Below, piece after piece: positions 1 to 5,179 of a stretch of DNA of 5,179 nucleotides. Both the position numbers and the translations under genes were made by a program. Under the pieces are notes generated by a model. That model did no database searches. It was not told where the DNA came from and saw only the letters and a list, made by a program, of their open reading frames with translations. Positions within the stretch are counted from its first letter, which is position 1. Every line of letters begins with the position of its first letter. Origin of the DNA: Pseudomonadota bacterium (lineage in GTDB: Bacteria; Pseudomonadota; Gammaproteobacteria; Steroidobacterales; Rariloculaceae); NCBI GenBank assembly GCA_009843005.1, contig VYEH01000144.1, forward strand, positions 1-5,179, given 5' to 3'.

Positions 1-334
1 CTCGGACCTGGCGCCGCTTTGGGGCCTGCGGGCACTCGCGCACCTGGACCTTAAGAACAACCGGGTGGAGGACGCCGCCCTGCTCCGCGAAGCGCGGTCG
101 CTGCAGCGGTTGGACCTCGCGGGCAACCGGTTGCGCGACATCTGGGTGCTCGGAGACCTGGAGAAGCTCGTGTGGCTGAATGTATCCGGGAATCCCGTCG
201 CAGACTTCTCCCCGCCCGGACGGCTGACGGGCGTGCGCTGGCTCCTGCTCGACACCGGGGCGCAGCGCACTGACGCAGTGGGCCGGCGCAATGGCGAGCG
301 GATACCGCTGTTTCGGGTCGAGACCACGGACTGA
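1..334 (+). CDS. Leucine-rich repeat protein, C-terminal fragment (5' end outside window)
   Basis: The reading frame is open from the first full codon at base 2 to TGA at 332-334, giving the last 110 residues of a longer protein. Three consecutive repeats of exactly 22 residues are visible, anchored on LDLKNN, LDLAGN and LNVSGN. Each has the pattern LxxLxxLxLxxNxxxD, and a decayed capping repeat follows (WLLLDTG). This is the short LRR type also found in internalin-like and SDS22-like bacterial proteins. Such solenoids usually bind proteins or other ligands, and in bacteria they are often exported or on the surface. The start, any signal peptide and the total length are outside the window, so location cannot be judged. 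The tail after the last repeat is about 25 residues with no anchor or transmembrane segment, so the protein ends just after the solenoid. The next gene starts 51 bp downstream on the same strand with no clear terminator between, so co-transcription is possible. An ATG at 65 in the same frame lies inside the repeats and is not a plausible start. LRR identity is secure; the function is unknown. Confidence 0.88.
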   Translation, partial: SDLAPLWGLRALAHLDLKNNRVEDAALLREARSLQRLDLAGNRLRDIWVLGDLEKLVWLNVSGNPVADFSPPGRLTGVRWLLLDTGAQRTDAVGRRNGERIPLFRVETTD

Positions 335-385
335 AAGGAGTGCGGCGCGCCAACAGACGAAGCGTCGGGGAATGAAGGCGCCCAC

Positions 386-1537
386 ATGAGCCAACGGTAT
401 GCGTTCGGGCGGATCCTCGCCGCCTTGCACGAGGCGGCGCTCGATTCCGACGCGTGGACCGGCGCCGCCGTGCTGATCCACGAGGCGCTGGGCGTGCACG
501 GCAGCACCCTGGCGTGTGGCGACGGGGAATCGGAAGAGGACTTTCAGCTCTACTTCATGTGGTTCTGCCTGCATGGGGAACGGCGCACGGACCTGGAGCG
601 CCTGTGGTGGGAGACCGGCTTTCCCGCGGACAGGACGGTAACCCGCTGTCGGCATCTCCCTTTCGATCGGACGACTCACATTACCGACCTCTACACCGAA
701 GATGAACTAAGGACAGCCCTGGGATACCACCTGCTGAAGACCCGTGCCCGTGCCGGCAACGCGATCAACATTCGACTCGAAGGCCCGGGCGACTCGCGCA
801 TCTTCTGGCAAGTCAACGACCCGTTGGACCGGGACGGCTGGACGTCCGGGAAGCTCGACCGGATTCGGCGGCTCCAACCGCACGTCCGCCAGACCGTGCA
901 CGTGCGCCAGGCGCTGGCCGGCGCCGGTGCCCTGGGCGAATCGCTGGCGGGACTGCTCGACGCCACCGGACTGGGCATCGTCCAGCTCAACGCGCGCGGG
1001 CGGATCGTGGCGGCCAACGACCGGGCCCTGACGCTGCTGCGGGCCGGCGACACGCTGTTCGACAAGGGCGGTTTCCTGTTCGCGCAAGCTCAGGCGGACG
1101 ACGATACCTTCCAGGCTGTGCTGGCGCGGGCGCTGCCGCCGTTCGGCGATCGGGGCGAGGGCGGCTCGCTGACAATCAAGCGTCCGGCGCCTCTGCCGCC
1201 GCTTGTCGTGCACGTTAACCCGCTGCACCCGCAGGAGGTCTGGTCTCGGGGGTGGCCGGTGGCGGCACTCGTACTGCTCGCCGAACCCGCGCTCGGAACC
1301 GGGATCGATCCGGATCTCGCTCAGGCCGTTCTGGGGCTCACCCCTACGGAGAGCCGGGTGGCGGTGATGCTGGCCGATGGACTCAGCGTACGCGAGATCG
1401 CCACCGCCCTGGGACGCGAGGCAAGCACGATCCGGTTCCACGTCAAACGCATCTTCGCCAGGCACGGACTCAACCGCCAAGCCGACCTCGTGCGGCTGGT
1501 TCTCTCCCTGGCCGGCGCCGCGAACCGGCGACGCTGA
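386..1537 (+). CDS. LuxR-family transcriptional regulator with PAS-like sensor core (paralogue 1)
   Basis: A 383-residue one-component regulator, expected to be cytoplasmic and DNA-binding. Residues about 1-180 form a sensor region without a motif I can assign with certainty; it carries a DxxW motif near residue 20 and a conserved NDPxD-GW-SG-LDR-RRL-PHV block at about 144-168. Residues about 188-300 look PAS-like, with GLGIVQLNARGRIVAAND (195-212) as the usual beta-strand/turn/N-D core. Residues 318-375 are a GerE/LuxR helix-turn-helix: LTPTESRVAVMLADG, then VREIATALG, then the recognition helix region STIRFHVKRIFARHG, ending in NRQADLVRLVL. There is no receiver domain with a phosphorylatable Asp and no recognisable acyl-homoserine-lactone binding motif set, so it is neither a classical two-component regulator nor a confirmed quorum-sensing LuxR. 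The start at 386 is supported by GAAGG (374-378) seven bases upstream and by alignment with the start of its paralogue at 2743. The gene is 51 bp downstream of the LRR gene and converges with the paralogue. The ligand and targets are unknown. Confidence 0.93.
   Translation: MSQRYAFGRILAALHEAALDSDAWTGAAVLIHEALGVHGSTLACGDGESEEDFQLYFMWFCLHGERRTDLERLWWETGFPADRTVTRCRHLPFDRTTHITDLYTEDELRTALGYHLLKTRARAGNAINIRLEGPGDSRIFWQVNDPLDRDGWTSGKLDRIRRLQPHVRQTVHVRQALAGAGALGESLAGLLDATGLGIVQLNARGRIVAANDRALTLLRAGDTLFDKGGFLFAQAQADDDTFQAVLARALPPFGDRGEGGSLTIKRPAPLPPLVVHVNPLHPQEVWSRGWPVAALVLLAEPALGTGIDPDLAQAVLGLTPTESRVAVMLADGLSVREIATALGREASTIRFHVKRIFARHGLNRQADLVRLVLSLAGAANRRR
990..1080. repeat. Left arm of long inverted repeat shared by the two regulator genes
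   Basis: Bases 990-1080 in the first regulator match the reverse complement of 2049-2139 in the second at 84 of 91 positions by hand count. The match contains perfect blocks of 39 bp (990-1028 against 2101-2139) and 37 bp (1044-1080 against 2049-2085). Weaker similarity continues outward through most of the PAS-like coding region. Both arms encode the same residues (about 202-232) of each protein, so this is coding DNA from a gene duplication in inverted orientation. Confidence 0.9.
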
Positions 1538-1588
1538 ACGCCGCACGACCCTCCTCCGCTCGGCGCCATCGCCGCAGCGCACCCGTCC

Positions 1589-2743
1589 TCAGCCGGCTGA
1601 CTTCGGAGTGCCGGCCAGCGCCAGCACAAGCCTCACGAGGTCGGCCTGGCGGTTGAGTCCGTGCTTGGCGAACGTCTTTTTAACGTGATGGCGGATCGTG
1701 CTTTCCTTGCGGCCCGTTGCCTCGGCGATCTCGCGCACAGTCTTGCCCTGCGCCAGCAGCATCGCCACCCGGCTCTCCATGCCCGTGAGGTTCAGCGCCG
1801 CCGCCATCGCGGACGCATCGACGCGGGCTCCTTGCTCCGTGTCCGCGATCACCGCGAGCGCGGCCACCGGGCCCGTGCGCGCGTCCGACGGATGGCGGTC
1901 CACCGGGTGCACATGCAGCACCAGCGGCGGCAGGGTTTTCTGCGGGCGCCCAAGGACCATGGAGCCACCGGCGCCCTGTGCCCCGAACGGCGGCAGCGCG
2001 CGGGTCAGCAGCGCCTGCAGCGTTTTGTCGCCCGCCTTTACTGTCGCAAACAGGAAACCGCCCTTGTCGAACAGCGTGTCGCCGGATCCCAGCAGGTCCC
2101 GGGCCCGGTCGTTGGCCGCCACGATCCGCCCGCGCGCGTCGAGTTGGACGATGCCCAGCCCGGTGGCGTCGAGCAGACCCGTCAGCGTCTCGCCCAGGGC
2201 GCCGGCGCTGGCCAGGGTGTGCTGAACGCGCACGGCCTGGCCGACATGGGGCAGAAGGCGCCGGACCCGATCGAGCTGCCCGGACGACCAGCCCTTCCCG
2301 TCGACCGGGTCGTTGATCAGCCAGGCGAGGCTCGCGCCGCCGGGCCAGTCCATCCGCACGTTGAGGCCGTCCTGGGCCTGGCAGCGGGCCATTGACTCGT
2401 TGTAGGCGGGAGAGGCCTTCAGCTCCTCCTCGGTGAACAGTTCCGTGACGTGGAACACGTGCCTGTCGGGCGCCCGGCGCAGGCGCGGCACGCGCTCGTC
2501 CCGGTGGTAGTAGTCCTGGAAGTATTCGCGCTCCAGGTCCCGGCGCCGTTGTCCCCGGGCGTAGAACCACGCCAACTGGATGCCGATGTCGCCGGCCGGG
2601 CCGCCGCCCCCGAACACCGTGGCGGTGCTGTGCACCCGCAGGATCTCGTCGATGAGCGCGAAGGCGCCCGCCCAAAGCGAAGGGTCGAGTGCTGCATCGT
2701 GCAGCGAAGCCAGGACGCGCTCGAAGTCCGCCCGTTCGCTCAT
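1589..2743 (-). CDS. LuxR-family transcriptional regulator with PAS-like sensor core (paralogue 2)
   Basis: A 384-residue paralogue of the regulator at 386-1537, on the opposite strand. The two align without gaps over their first 269 residues at about 53% identity. The match is about 39% over residues 1-150, about 74% over 151-260, and about 72% over the helix-turn-helix. The PAS-like core contains LDATGLGIVQLDARGRIVAA (191-210) and GDTLFDKGGFLF (221-232). The GerE/LuxR HTH starts at L319 and includes ESRVAMLLAQG, TVREIAEATGRKESTIRHHV and HGLNRQADLVRLVL. The frame is open upstream to an ATG at 2974, but the start at 2743 (MSERADFERVLASLHDAALD) is preferred. It matches the start of the paralogue exactly, whereas the extra 77 residues are low-complexity, Arg-rich and run through the intergenic dyads. 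No strong ribosome binding site precedes 2743. It is transcribed divergently from the secreted protein gene at 3210, which makes autoregulation and control of that neighbour plausible but unproven. Confidence 0.92.
   Translation of the reverse strand: MSERADFERVLASLHDAALDPSLWAGAFALIDEILRVHSTATVFGGGGPAGDIGIQLAWFYARGQRRRDLEREYFQDYYHRDERVPRLRRAPDRHVFHVTELFTEEELKASPAYNESMARCQAQDGLNVRMDWPGGASLAWLINDPVDGKGWSSGQLDRVRRLLPHVGQAVRVQHTLASAGALGETLTGLLDATGLGIVQLDARGRIVAANDRARDLLGSGDTLFDKGGFLFATVKAGDKTLQALLTRALPPFGAQGAGGSMVLGRPQKTLPPLVLHVHPVDRHPSDARTGPVAALAVIADTEQGARVDASAMAAALNLTGMESRVAMLLAQGKTVREIAEATGRKESTIRHHVKKTFAKHGLNRQADLVRLVLALAGTPKSAG
2049..2139. repeat. Right arm of long inverted repeat shared by the two regulator genes
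   Basis: Reverse-complement partner of 990-1080, with 7 mismatches clustered in the central 15 bases (2086-2100). It lies in the PAS-like coding region of the minus-strand regulator. The arms are separated by 968 bp that hold the 3' halves of both genes. Confidence 0.9.
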
Positions 2744-2915
2744 GACGGCGCAATCGACTGTGCAGGTCCGATGGGCCCGGCCCTTGTCGCTGCCGCTGGC
2801 ATGTTTTCCCTGGTTGCCGAGGAACCCCGATGCAGTTGCTCGCATCGCTGCCGGCCGGCCCGACCGACCGCGCCGATGCCCCACAATGTTAAGTCCCCTG
2901 CACGCCCCGGCGTAT

Positions 2916-2929
2916 CCCCAATATTGGGG
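2916..2929. promoter_or_regulatory. Perfect 14-bp palindrome, candidate operator
   Basis: CCCCAATATTGGGG reads the same on both strands. It lies 173 bp upstream of the minus-strand regulator start and about 280 bp upstream of the secreted protein start, in their shared intergenic region. Symmetry of this length and composition is typical of a site for a dimeric regulator, and LuxR-type HTH proteins bind as dimers. Which protein binds it, if any, is not shown by the sequence. Extending outward, TATCCCC (2913-2919) can also pair with GGGGGATA (2926-2933) with one bulged G, so an RNA hairpin is an alternative reading. Confidence 0.5.
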
Positions 2930-2936
2930 GATATTC

Positions 2937-2967
2937 GACGCCGATGGGTTCCTGCCGGCGTTTTTTT
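2937..2967 (+). terminator. Terminator-like hairpin and T7 tract, plus strand
   Basis: CGCCG (2939-2943) can pair with CGGCG (2956-2960) around a 12-nt loop, extended by A2938-T2961, and the stem runs straight into TTTTTTT (2961-2967). This is the form of a Rho-independent terminator for rightward transcription. No annotated plus-strand gene ends just upstream, so it would act on an unannotated transcript, a leader of the 3210 gene, or transcription antisense to the minus-strand regulator. The stem is short, so confidence is limited. Confidence 0.38.
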
Positions 2968-2990
2968 CCTGCAATTTGCCGGAAAAAAAC
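2960..2990. repeat. 31-bp near-perfect palindrome with T7 and A7 tracts
   Basis: GTTTTTTTCC (2960-2969) is the exact reverse complement of GGAAAAAAAC (2981-2990), and the inner GCAATTTGC (2971-2979) is symmetric about the same centre at 2975. Only the pair 2970/2980 (T/C) breaks the symmetry. The element sits between the two candidate operators. It could be a bent-DNA operator, or the shared U-tract region of oppositely directed intrinsic terminators. Confidence 0.6.
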
Positions 2991-3025
2991 CACCGAATTT
3001 ACCCAATCTTGGGGGCGAAATCCGG
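2983..3025 (-). terminator. Terminator-like hairpin and T7 tract, minus strand
   Basis: Read on the minus strand, CCGGATTT (3025-3018) pairs with AAATTCGG (3000-2993) as an 8-bp stem with one G-U wobble. TGG and then seven T residues (2989-2983) follow. On the plus strand the wobble becomes an A-C mismatch, so the fold is better on the minus strand. It would stop leftward transcripts coming from the side of the secreted protein gene, before they reach the minus-strand regulator. The stem is AU-rich in its upper half, so termination strength is uncertain. Confidence 0.3.
3002..3015. promoter_or_regulatory. Second, imperfect copy of the palindrome, candidate operator
   Basis: CCCAATCTTGGGGG matches CCCAATATTGGGGG at 2917-2930 in 13 of 14 bases, in the same orientation and displaced by 85 bp, close to eight helical turns. 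Two copies of a rare dyad on the same helix face, between divergent genes, suggest paired operators that could support looping or cooperative binding. No footprint or known consensus supports this, so it remains a candidate. Confidence 0.4.
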
Positions 3026-3195
3026 ACGTGAAATCGGGTTAACTCCTGCACCCGTATACGTGCCGCCGGACGCGGACCCGCAGGGAGGTTTCAGCCGGCG
3101 TGCGCGTTGGGGACTTCATGGCGGTGCGGGTCGACACGGGCGCAGGGAGCGGTGGCGGGACGGTTCGGTACGGTTCGCCGATGGCCGTGCCTCGC

Positions 3196-3200
3196 GGGAG
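3196..3200 (+). promoter_or_regulatory. Ribosome binding site of the secreted protein gene
   Basis: GGGAG ends nine bases before ATG 3210 and twelve before the adjacent in-frame ATG 3213. The spacing favours 3210 as the start. Either start leaves the signal peptide intact. Confidence 0.6.
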
Positions 3201-3209
3201 ACGGATCGA

Positions 3210-5179
3210 ATGATGCGTCTCCCGTTATTTTGGCTTGCGCTATTCACCTGTCTGTTCTGGGCAACCGGAGTGCGGGCCGACCGTTACACGGTGCCGTTGC
3301 TGGTGCCGGCAACGACCGCGGACGCACCGCAGGGCTTGCTGCGGGTCCTCAACGGCACGGCCAGTTCCGGCGCGGTGTCGATCTACGCGATCGACGACGC
3401 CGGCGCGCGCTCCGGTCCCGCTACCTTCACGCTGAACGCTTCGGCGGCGGTCGAGTTCACCGCCACGGACTTGCAGTCCGGCAACGCGAGCCTGGGACTG
3501 ACCGGCGGCATCGGAACGAACTTGGGCGATGCGCGGCTCGAGATCCACACCGATCTTCGGATCGTGCCCCTGGCCTTCGTTCGCGCCGCCGACGGCACCT
3601 TGAGCGCGATGCACCACACGGTGCGTATGGCCTCGACGGACGGGTCGCGCACATACCGTTACGAGGTGCCGGTGTTCAATCTTTCCACCGAGATGACGCA
3701 GGTCAGCCGGTTGCGCCTGATCAACCCCGGGGATTCTGCGGCCGCCGTCACGGTCAGCGGGCGCGACGACAGCGGCGCCGAGGCTGCCGGGGGCGAGGTG
3801 ACGCTGACCATCGCGGCCCGCGCCGCGCAGACGCTGACCGCCCGGCAACTGGAGGCGGGCGATACTGCCCTCACGGGCCAACTGGGCGCCGGGACCGGCA
3901 AATGGCGACTGACGGTGTCGTCGGATCAGCCGCTTCAGGTGGTGAATCTCGTCGCCTCCTCTGCCGGCTACTGGAACAACCTCTCAACCACCGCCGCAGG
4001 CGGCCCCGCGCCCGCCGATCACGACGCGGCCGCCGAGCGCTTCGATGGGCAAGGCATCGTCTACGAAACCGGCGCCGGCCGCGTCACTCTCACGCCCCTG
4101 GCCGACGACCGGTGCGGCGAGACGGGCGAGTCCGGCGGTGGCCCGACCACCCACATGGGCGACTATAGCTACATGGCCATCGGCCCGGAGGCCGGCCGGC
4201 TCACGCTCGACTACGACGACGGCGACCGATGCCAGGCCAATTTGTACTTCTTGACTCGAACCGGTGGCTGGTTCGCTTCCCGATGCACCGGCGGCGACTA
4301 TCCGCCCGAGGGGACCTGGCTGGGCGGGAACTGGTCGGTTGAGGGTGACGAGCACGACGGCAGCGGCACACTGACGGCTGGTTCGCTGGGCGAGTGTTAT
4401 CCAGGCCTCACGCTGGGTATCGGCCAGAGTTGCACCTATCCCGGCACGACGGACGAGTTCAGCGTCAATGTGCGCGGCCGGGGATCGTTCCTGGACCGAC
4501 TGGCCGGTATCCGGATCCGCATAAGCAACGAGACGATCAACGGTCAGGCGGTTCACTTCCTGGCCTCGCACCAGGGCGACGGGGTGTGGCGGATCGACCG
4601 CACCGCCGACACTTCTCCGAGCTTTGCCGCGGACGCCGGGCCTGGCGATCGGACCTACACCGTCGGCGCCGCCATCGACACGCTTGCGCTACCGGCGGCG
4701 AGCGGCGGCGAGGGGACATTGTCCTACAGCCTGTCGCCGAGAGTTCCGGGGCTTGGCTTCGATCGCACGACACGAGAGTTCACCGGGACACCCACCAGGG
4801 CGGGCGCCTGGTCCATGACCTATGCAGTAAGCGATGTCGACGGTGACTCGGATTCGCTCGCGTTCCGGATCACTGTAGTTCCCGACACCTCTCCGAGCTT
4901 CGCTGCGGATGCCGGACCTGTCGATCGGACCTACACCGTCGGAACCGCTATCGACACGCTGATGCTACCGTCAGCGAGCGGCGGCAACGGGATGTTGACC
5001 TACGCCTTGTCGCCGGAAGTTCCCGACCTGAGTTTCGATGTCACCACGCGCGCACTCACCGGGACACCTGTCGGGGCGGGCACATACCCCATGACCTATG
5101 TAGCGAGCGATGCGGACGGCGACTCCACCTCGCTCGCCTTCCGAATCACTGTTCGGGAACCGCTGACAGGGGGCGGGGG
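3210..5179 (+). CDS. Secreted modular protein with signal peptide and tandem Ig-like (He_PIG-type) repeats, 3' end outside window
   Basis: The frame is open from ATG at 3210 to the last base, giving at least 656 residues with no stop. Residues 1-23 are a typical Sec signal peptide: a short basic start (MMRLP), a hydrophobic core (LFWLALFTCLFWATG) and a VRA cleavage site before D24. Residues 24-265 form a strand-rich, Ala/Thr/Gly-rich region with the conserved-looking stretches YRYEVPVFN (about 149-157) and SRLRLINPGD. Residues about 278-385 contain YDDGDRC and three cysteines (302, 341, 359). Residues about 395-466 form a further module starting ECYPGL with C396 and C408. Two 92-residue repeats follow at 467-558 and 559-650, matching the putative-Ig/cadherin-like (He_PIG) pattern, each with an Asp-rich DxDGDS loop that may bind calcium. 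The last residues, PLTGGG, begin a glycine-rich stretch. The start is supported by GGGAG at 3196-3200, nine bases upstream; ATG 3213 is a minor alternative. The protein is likely surface-attached or released, with a binding or adhesion role inferred from the Ig repeats. No catalytic motif is visible. Confidence 0.9.
   Translation, partial: MMRLPLFWLALFTCLFWATGVRADRYTVPLLVPATTADAPQGLLRVLNGTASSGAVSIYAIDDAGARSGPATFTLNASAAVEFTATDLQSGNASLGLTGGIGTNLGDARLEIHTDLRIVPLAFVRAADGTLSAMHHTVRMASTDGSRTYRYEVPVFNLSTEMTQVSRLRLINPGDSAAAVTVSGRDDSGAEAAGGEVTLTIAARAAQTLTARQLEAGDTALTGQLGAGTGKWRLTVSSDQPLQVVNLVASSAGYWNNLSTTAAGGPAPADHDAAAERFDGQGIVYETGAGRVTLTPLADDRCGETGESGGGPTTHMGDYSYMAIGPEAGRLTLDYDDGDRCQANLYFLTRTGGWFASRCTGGDYPPEGTWLGGNWSVEGDEHDGSGTLTAGSLGECYPGLTLGIGQSCTYPGTTDEFSVNVRGRGSFLDRLAGIRIRISNETINGQAVHFLASHQGDGVWRIDRTADTSPSFAADAGPGDRTYTVGAAIDTLALPAASGGEGTLSYSLSPRVPGLGFDRTTREFTGTPTRAGAWSMTYAVSDVDGDSDSLAFRITVVPDTSPSFAADAGPVDRTYTVGTAIDTLMLPSASGGNGMLTYALSPEVPDLSFDVTTRALTGTPVGAGTYPMTYVASDADGDSTSLAFRITVREPLTGGG
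4608..5159 (+). repeat. Two tandem 276-bp direct repeats encoding Ig-like domains
   Basis: Unit 1 is 4608-4883 and unit 2 is 4884-5159, each 92 codons, in frame and back to back. They share 67 of 92 encoded residues by hand count. Strongly conserved blocks are DTSPSFAADAGP, DRTYTVG, AIDTL and SLAFRITV. The DNA is also clearly similar, for example GATCGGACCTACACCGTCGG occurs in both. The array may continue with more units past the window, although the sequence after 5159 (PLTGGG) no longer follows the repeat. This is a duplicated domain within the secreted protein, not a mobile element. Confidence 0.93.

Larger units (their letters stand above)
2744..3209. other. Divergent intergenic region
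   Basis: This 466-bp gap separates the starts of the minus-strand regulator (2743) and the plus-strand secreted protein (3210), so it must carry the promoter of each unless one is distal. Bases 2900-3030 are noticeably richer in A/T runs than the surrounding DNA and hold all the dyads listed separately. I could not identify a convincing sigma-70 -35/-10 pair on either strand. Open frames crossing it lack coding character: they are Arg/Pro/Gly-rich and run through the palindromes. Bases 2744-2880 and 3050-3209 show nothing I can name apart from the ACGGTTCG direct repeat near 3160-3177. Confidence 0.75.

Noticed and set aside
386..1537. Quorum-sensing (acyl-homoserine-lactone) LuxR receptor
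   Set aside because: Only the C-terminal HTH resembles LuxR; I do not see the conserved autoinducer-binding residues, and there is no luxI-like gene in the window.
707..1582. Long open frame of 291 codons antisense to the first regulator
   Set aside because: It is a GC-rich shadow of a well-supported LuxR-family gene. It resembles the shadow frame opposite the second regulator only because the parent genes are homologous.
1526..1588. Possible terminator between the convergent regulators
   Set aside because: CGGCG (1526-1530) and CGCCG (1539-1543) can pair, but the stem is only 5 bp, overlaps the stop codon and has no following T-tract on either strand.
1661..2395. Open frame of 244 codons on the plus strand across the second regulator
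   Set aside because: Antisense to a gene with a clear HTH and a full-length paralogue; the product is Arg/Gln-rich with no recognisable domain.
1680..2753. Open frame of 357 codons on the minus strand in another frame of the second regulator
   Set aside because: Arg/Ala/Gly-rich, overlaps the real gene almost completely, and has no motif.
2744..2974. N-terminal extension of the second regulator to an ATG at 2974
   Set aside because: The extra 77 residues have no counterpart in the paralogue and run through the 2916 palindrome; the start at 2743 aligns exactly with the paralogue.
2740..3051. 103-codon minus-strand frame across the intergenic region
   Set aside because: Its composition is Arg/Gly/Pro-rich, it covers the palindromes, and no ribosome binding site or known motif supports it.
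3107..4168. Open frame of 353 codons on the plus strand overlapping the secreted protein
   Set aside because: It is out of frame with the signal peptide and Ig-repeat gene starting at 3210 and its product is extremely Arg-rich, typical of a frame shadow.

Overview
The window is GC-rich bacterial chromosomal DNA with four protein genes, two of them cut by the window edges. The organism looks like a high-GC proteobacterium, probably gammaproteobacterial. This is an inference from the domain types (PAS-like LuxR-family regulators, 22-residue LRR proteins, secreted proteins with He_PIG-type Ig repeats) and from base composition; no rRNA or other phylogenetic marker is present.

Layout: (1) 1-334, plus strand, the C-terminal end of a leucine-rich-repeat protein. 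(2) 386-1537, plus strand, a 383-aa LuxR-family regulator with an N-terminal sensor region, a PAS-like core and a C-terminal GerE/LuxR helix-turn-helix. (3) 1589-2743, minus strand, a 384-aa paralogue of gene 2 with the same architecture, facing it tail to tail across 51 bp. (4) 2744-3209, a 466-bp divergent intergenic region. It holds a cluster of dyad symmetries: a perfect 14-bp palindrome, a second imperfect copy of it, a 31-bp near-palindrome with A7/T7 tracts, and terminator-like hairpins on both strands. (5) 3210 to the window end, plus strand, a secreted modular protein of at least 656 aa. It has a signal peptide, an N-terminal all-beta-looking region, a Cys-containing middle region and two 92-residue Ig-like repeats (73% identical), and it is still open at the last base in a glycine-rich stretch.

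How the genes may work together (inference): two duplicated one-component regulators lie between two genes for probable surface or recognition proteins, one LRR and one Ig-repeat. The second regulator shares its upstream region with the secreted protein gene, so it could control that gene and itself through the dyads. The regulators share about 72-74% residues in the PAS-like core and HTH but only about 39% over the first 150 residues, which suggests similar DNA targets with different inputs. The two genes also contain inverted perfect nucleotide matches of 39 and 37 bp. Recombination there would exchange C-terminal halves in frame. I see no tRNA, rRNA, CRISPR array or transposase.
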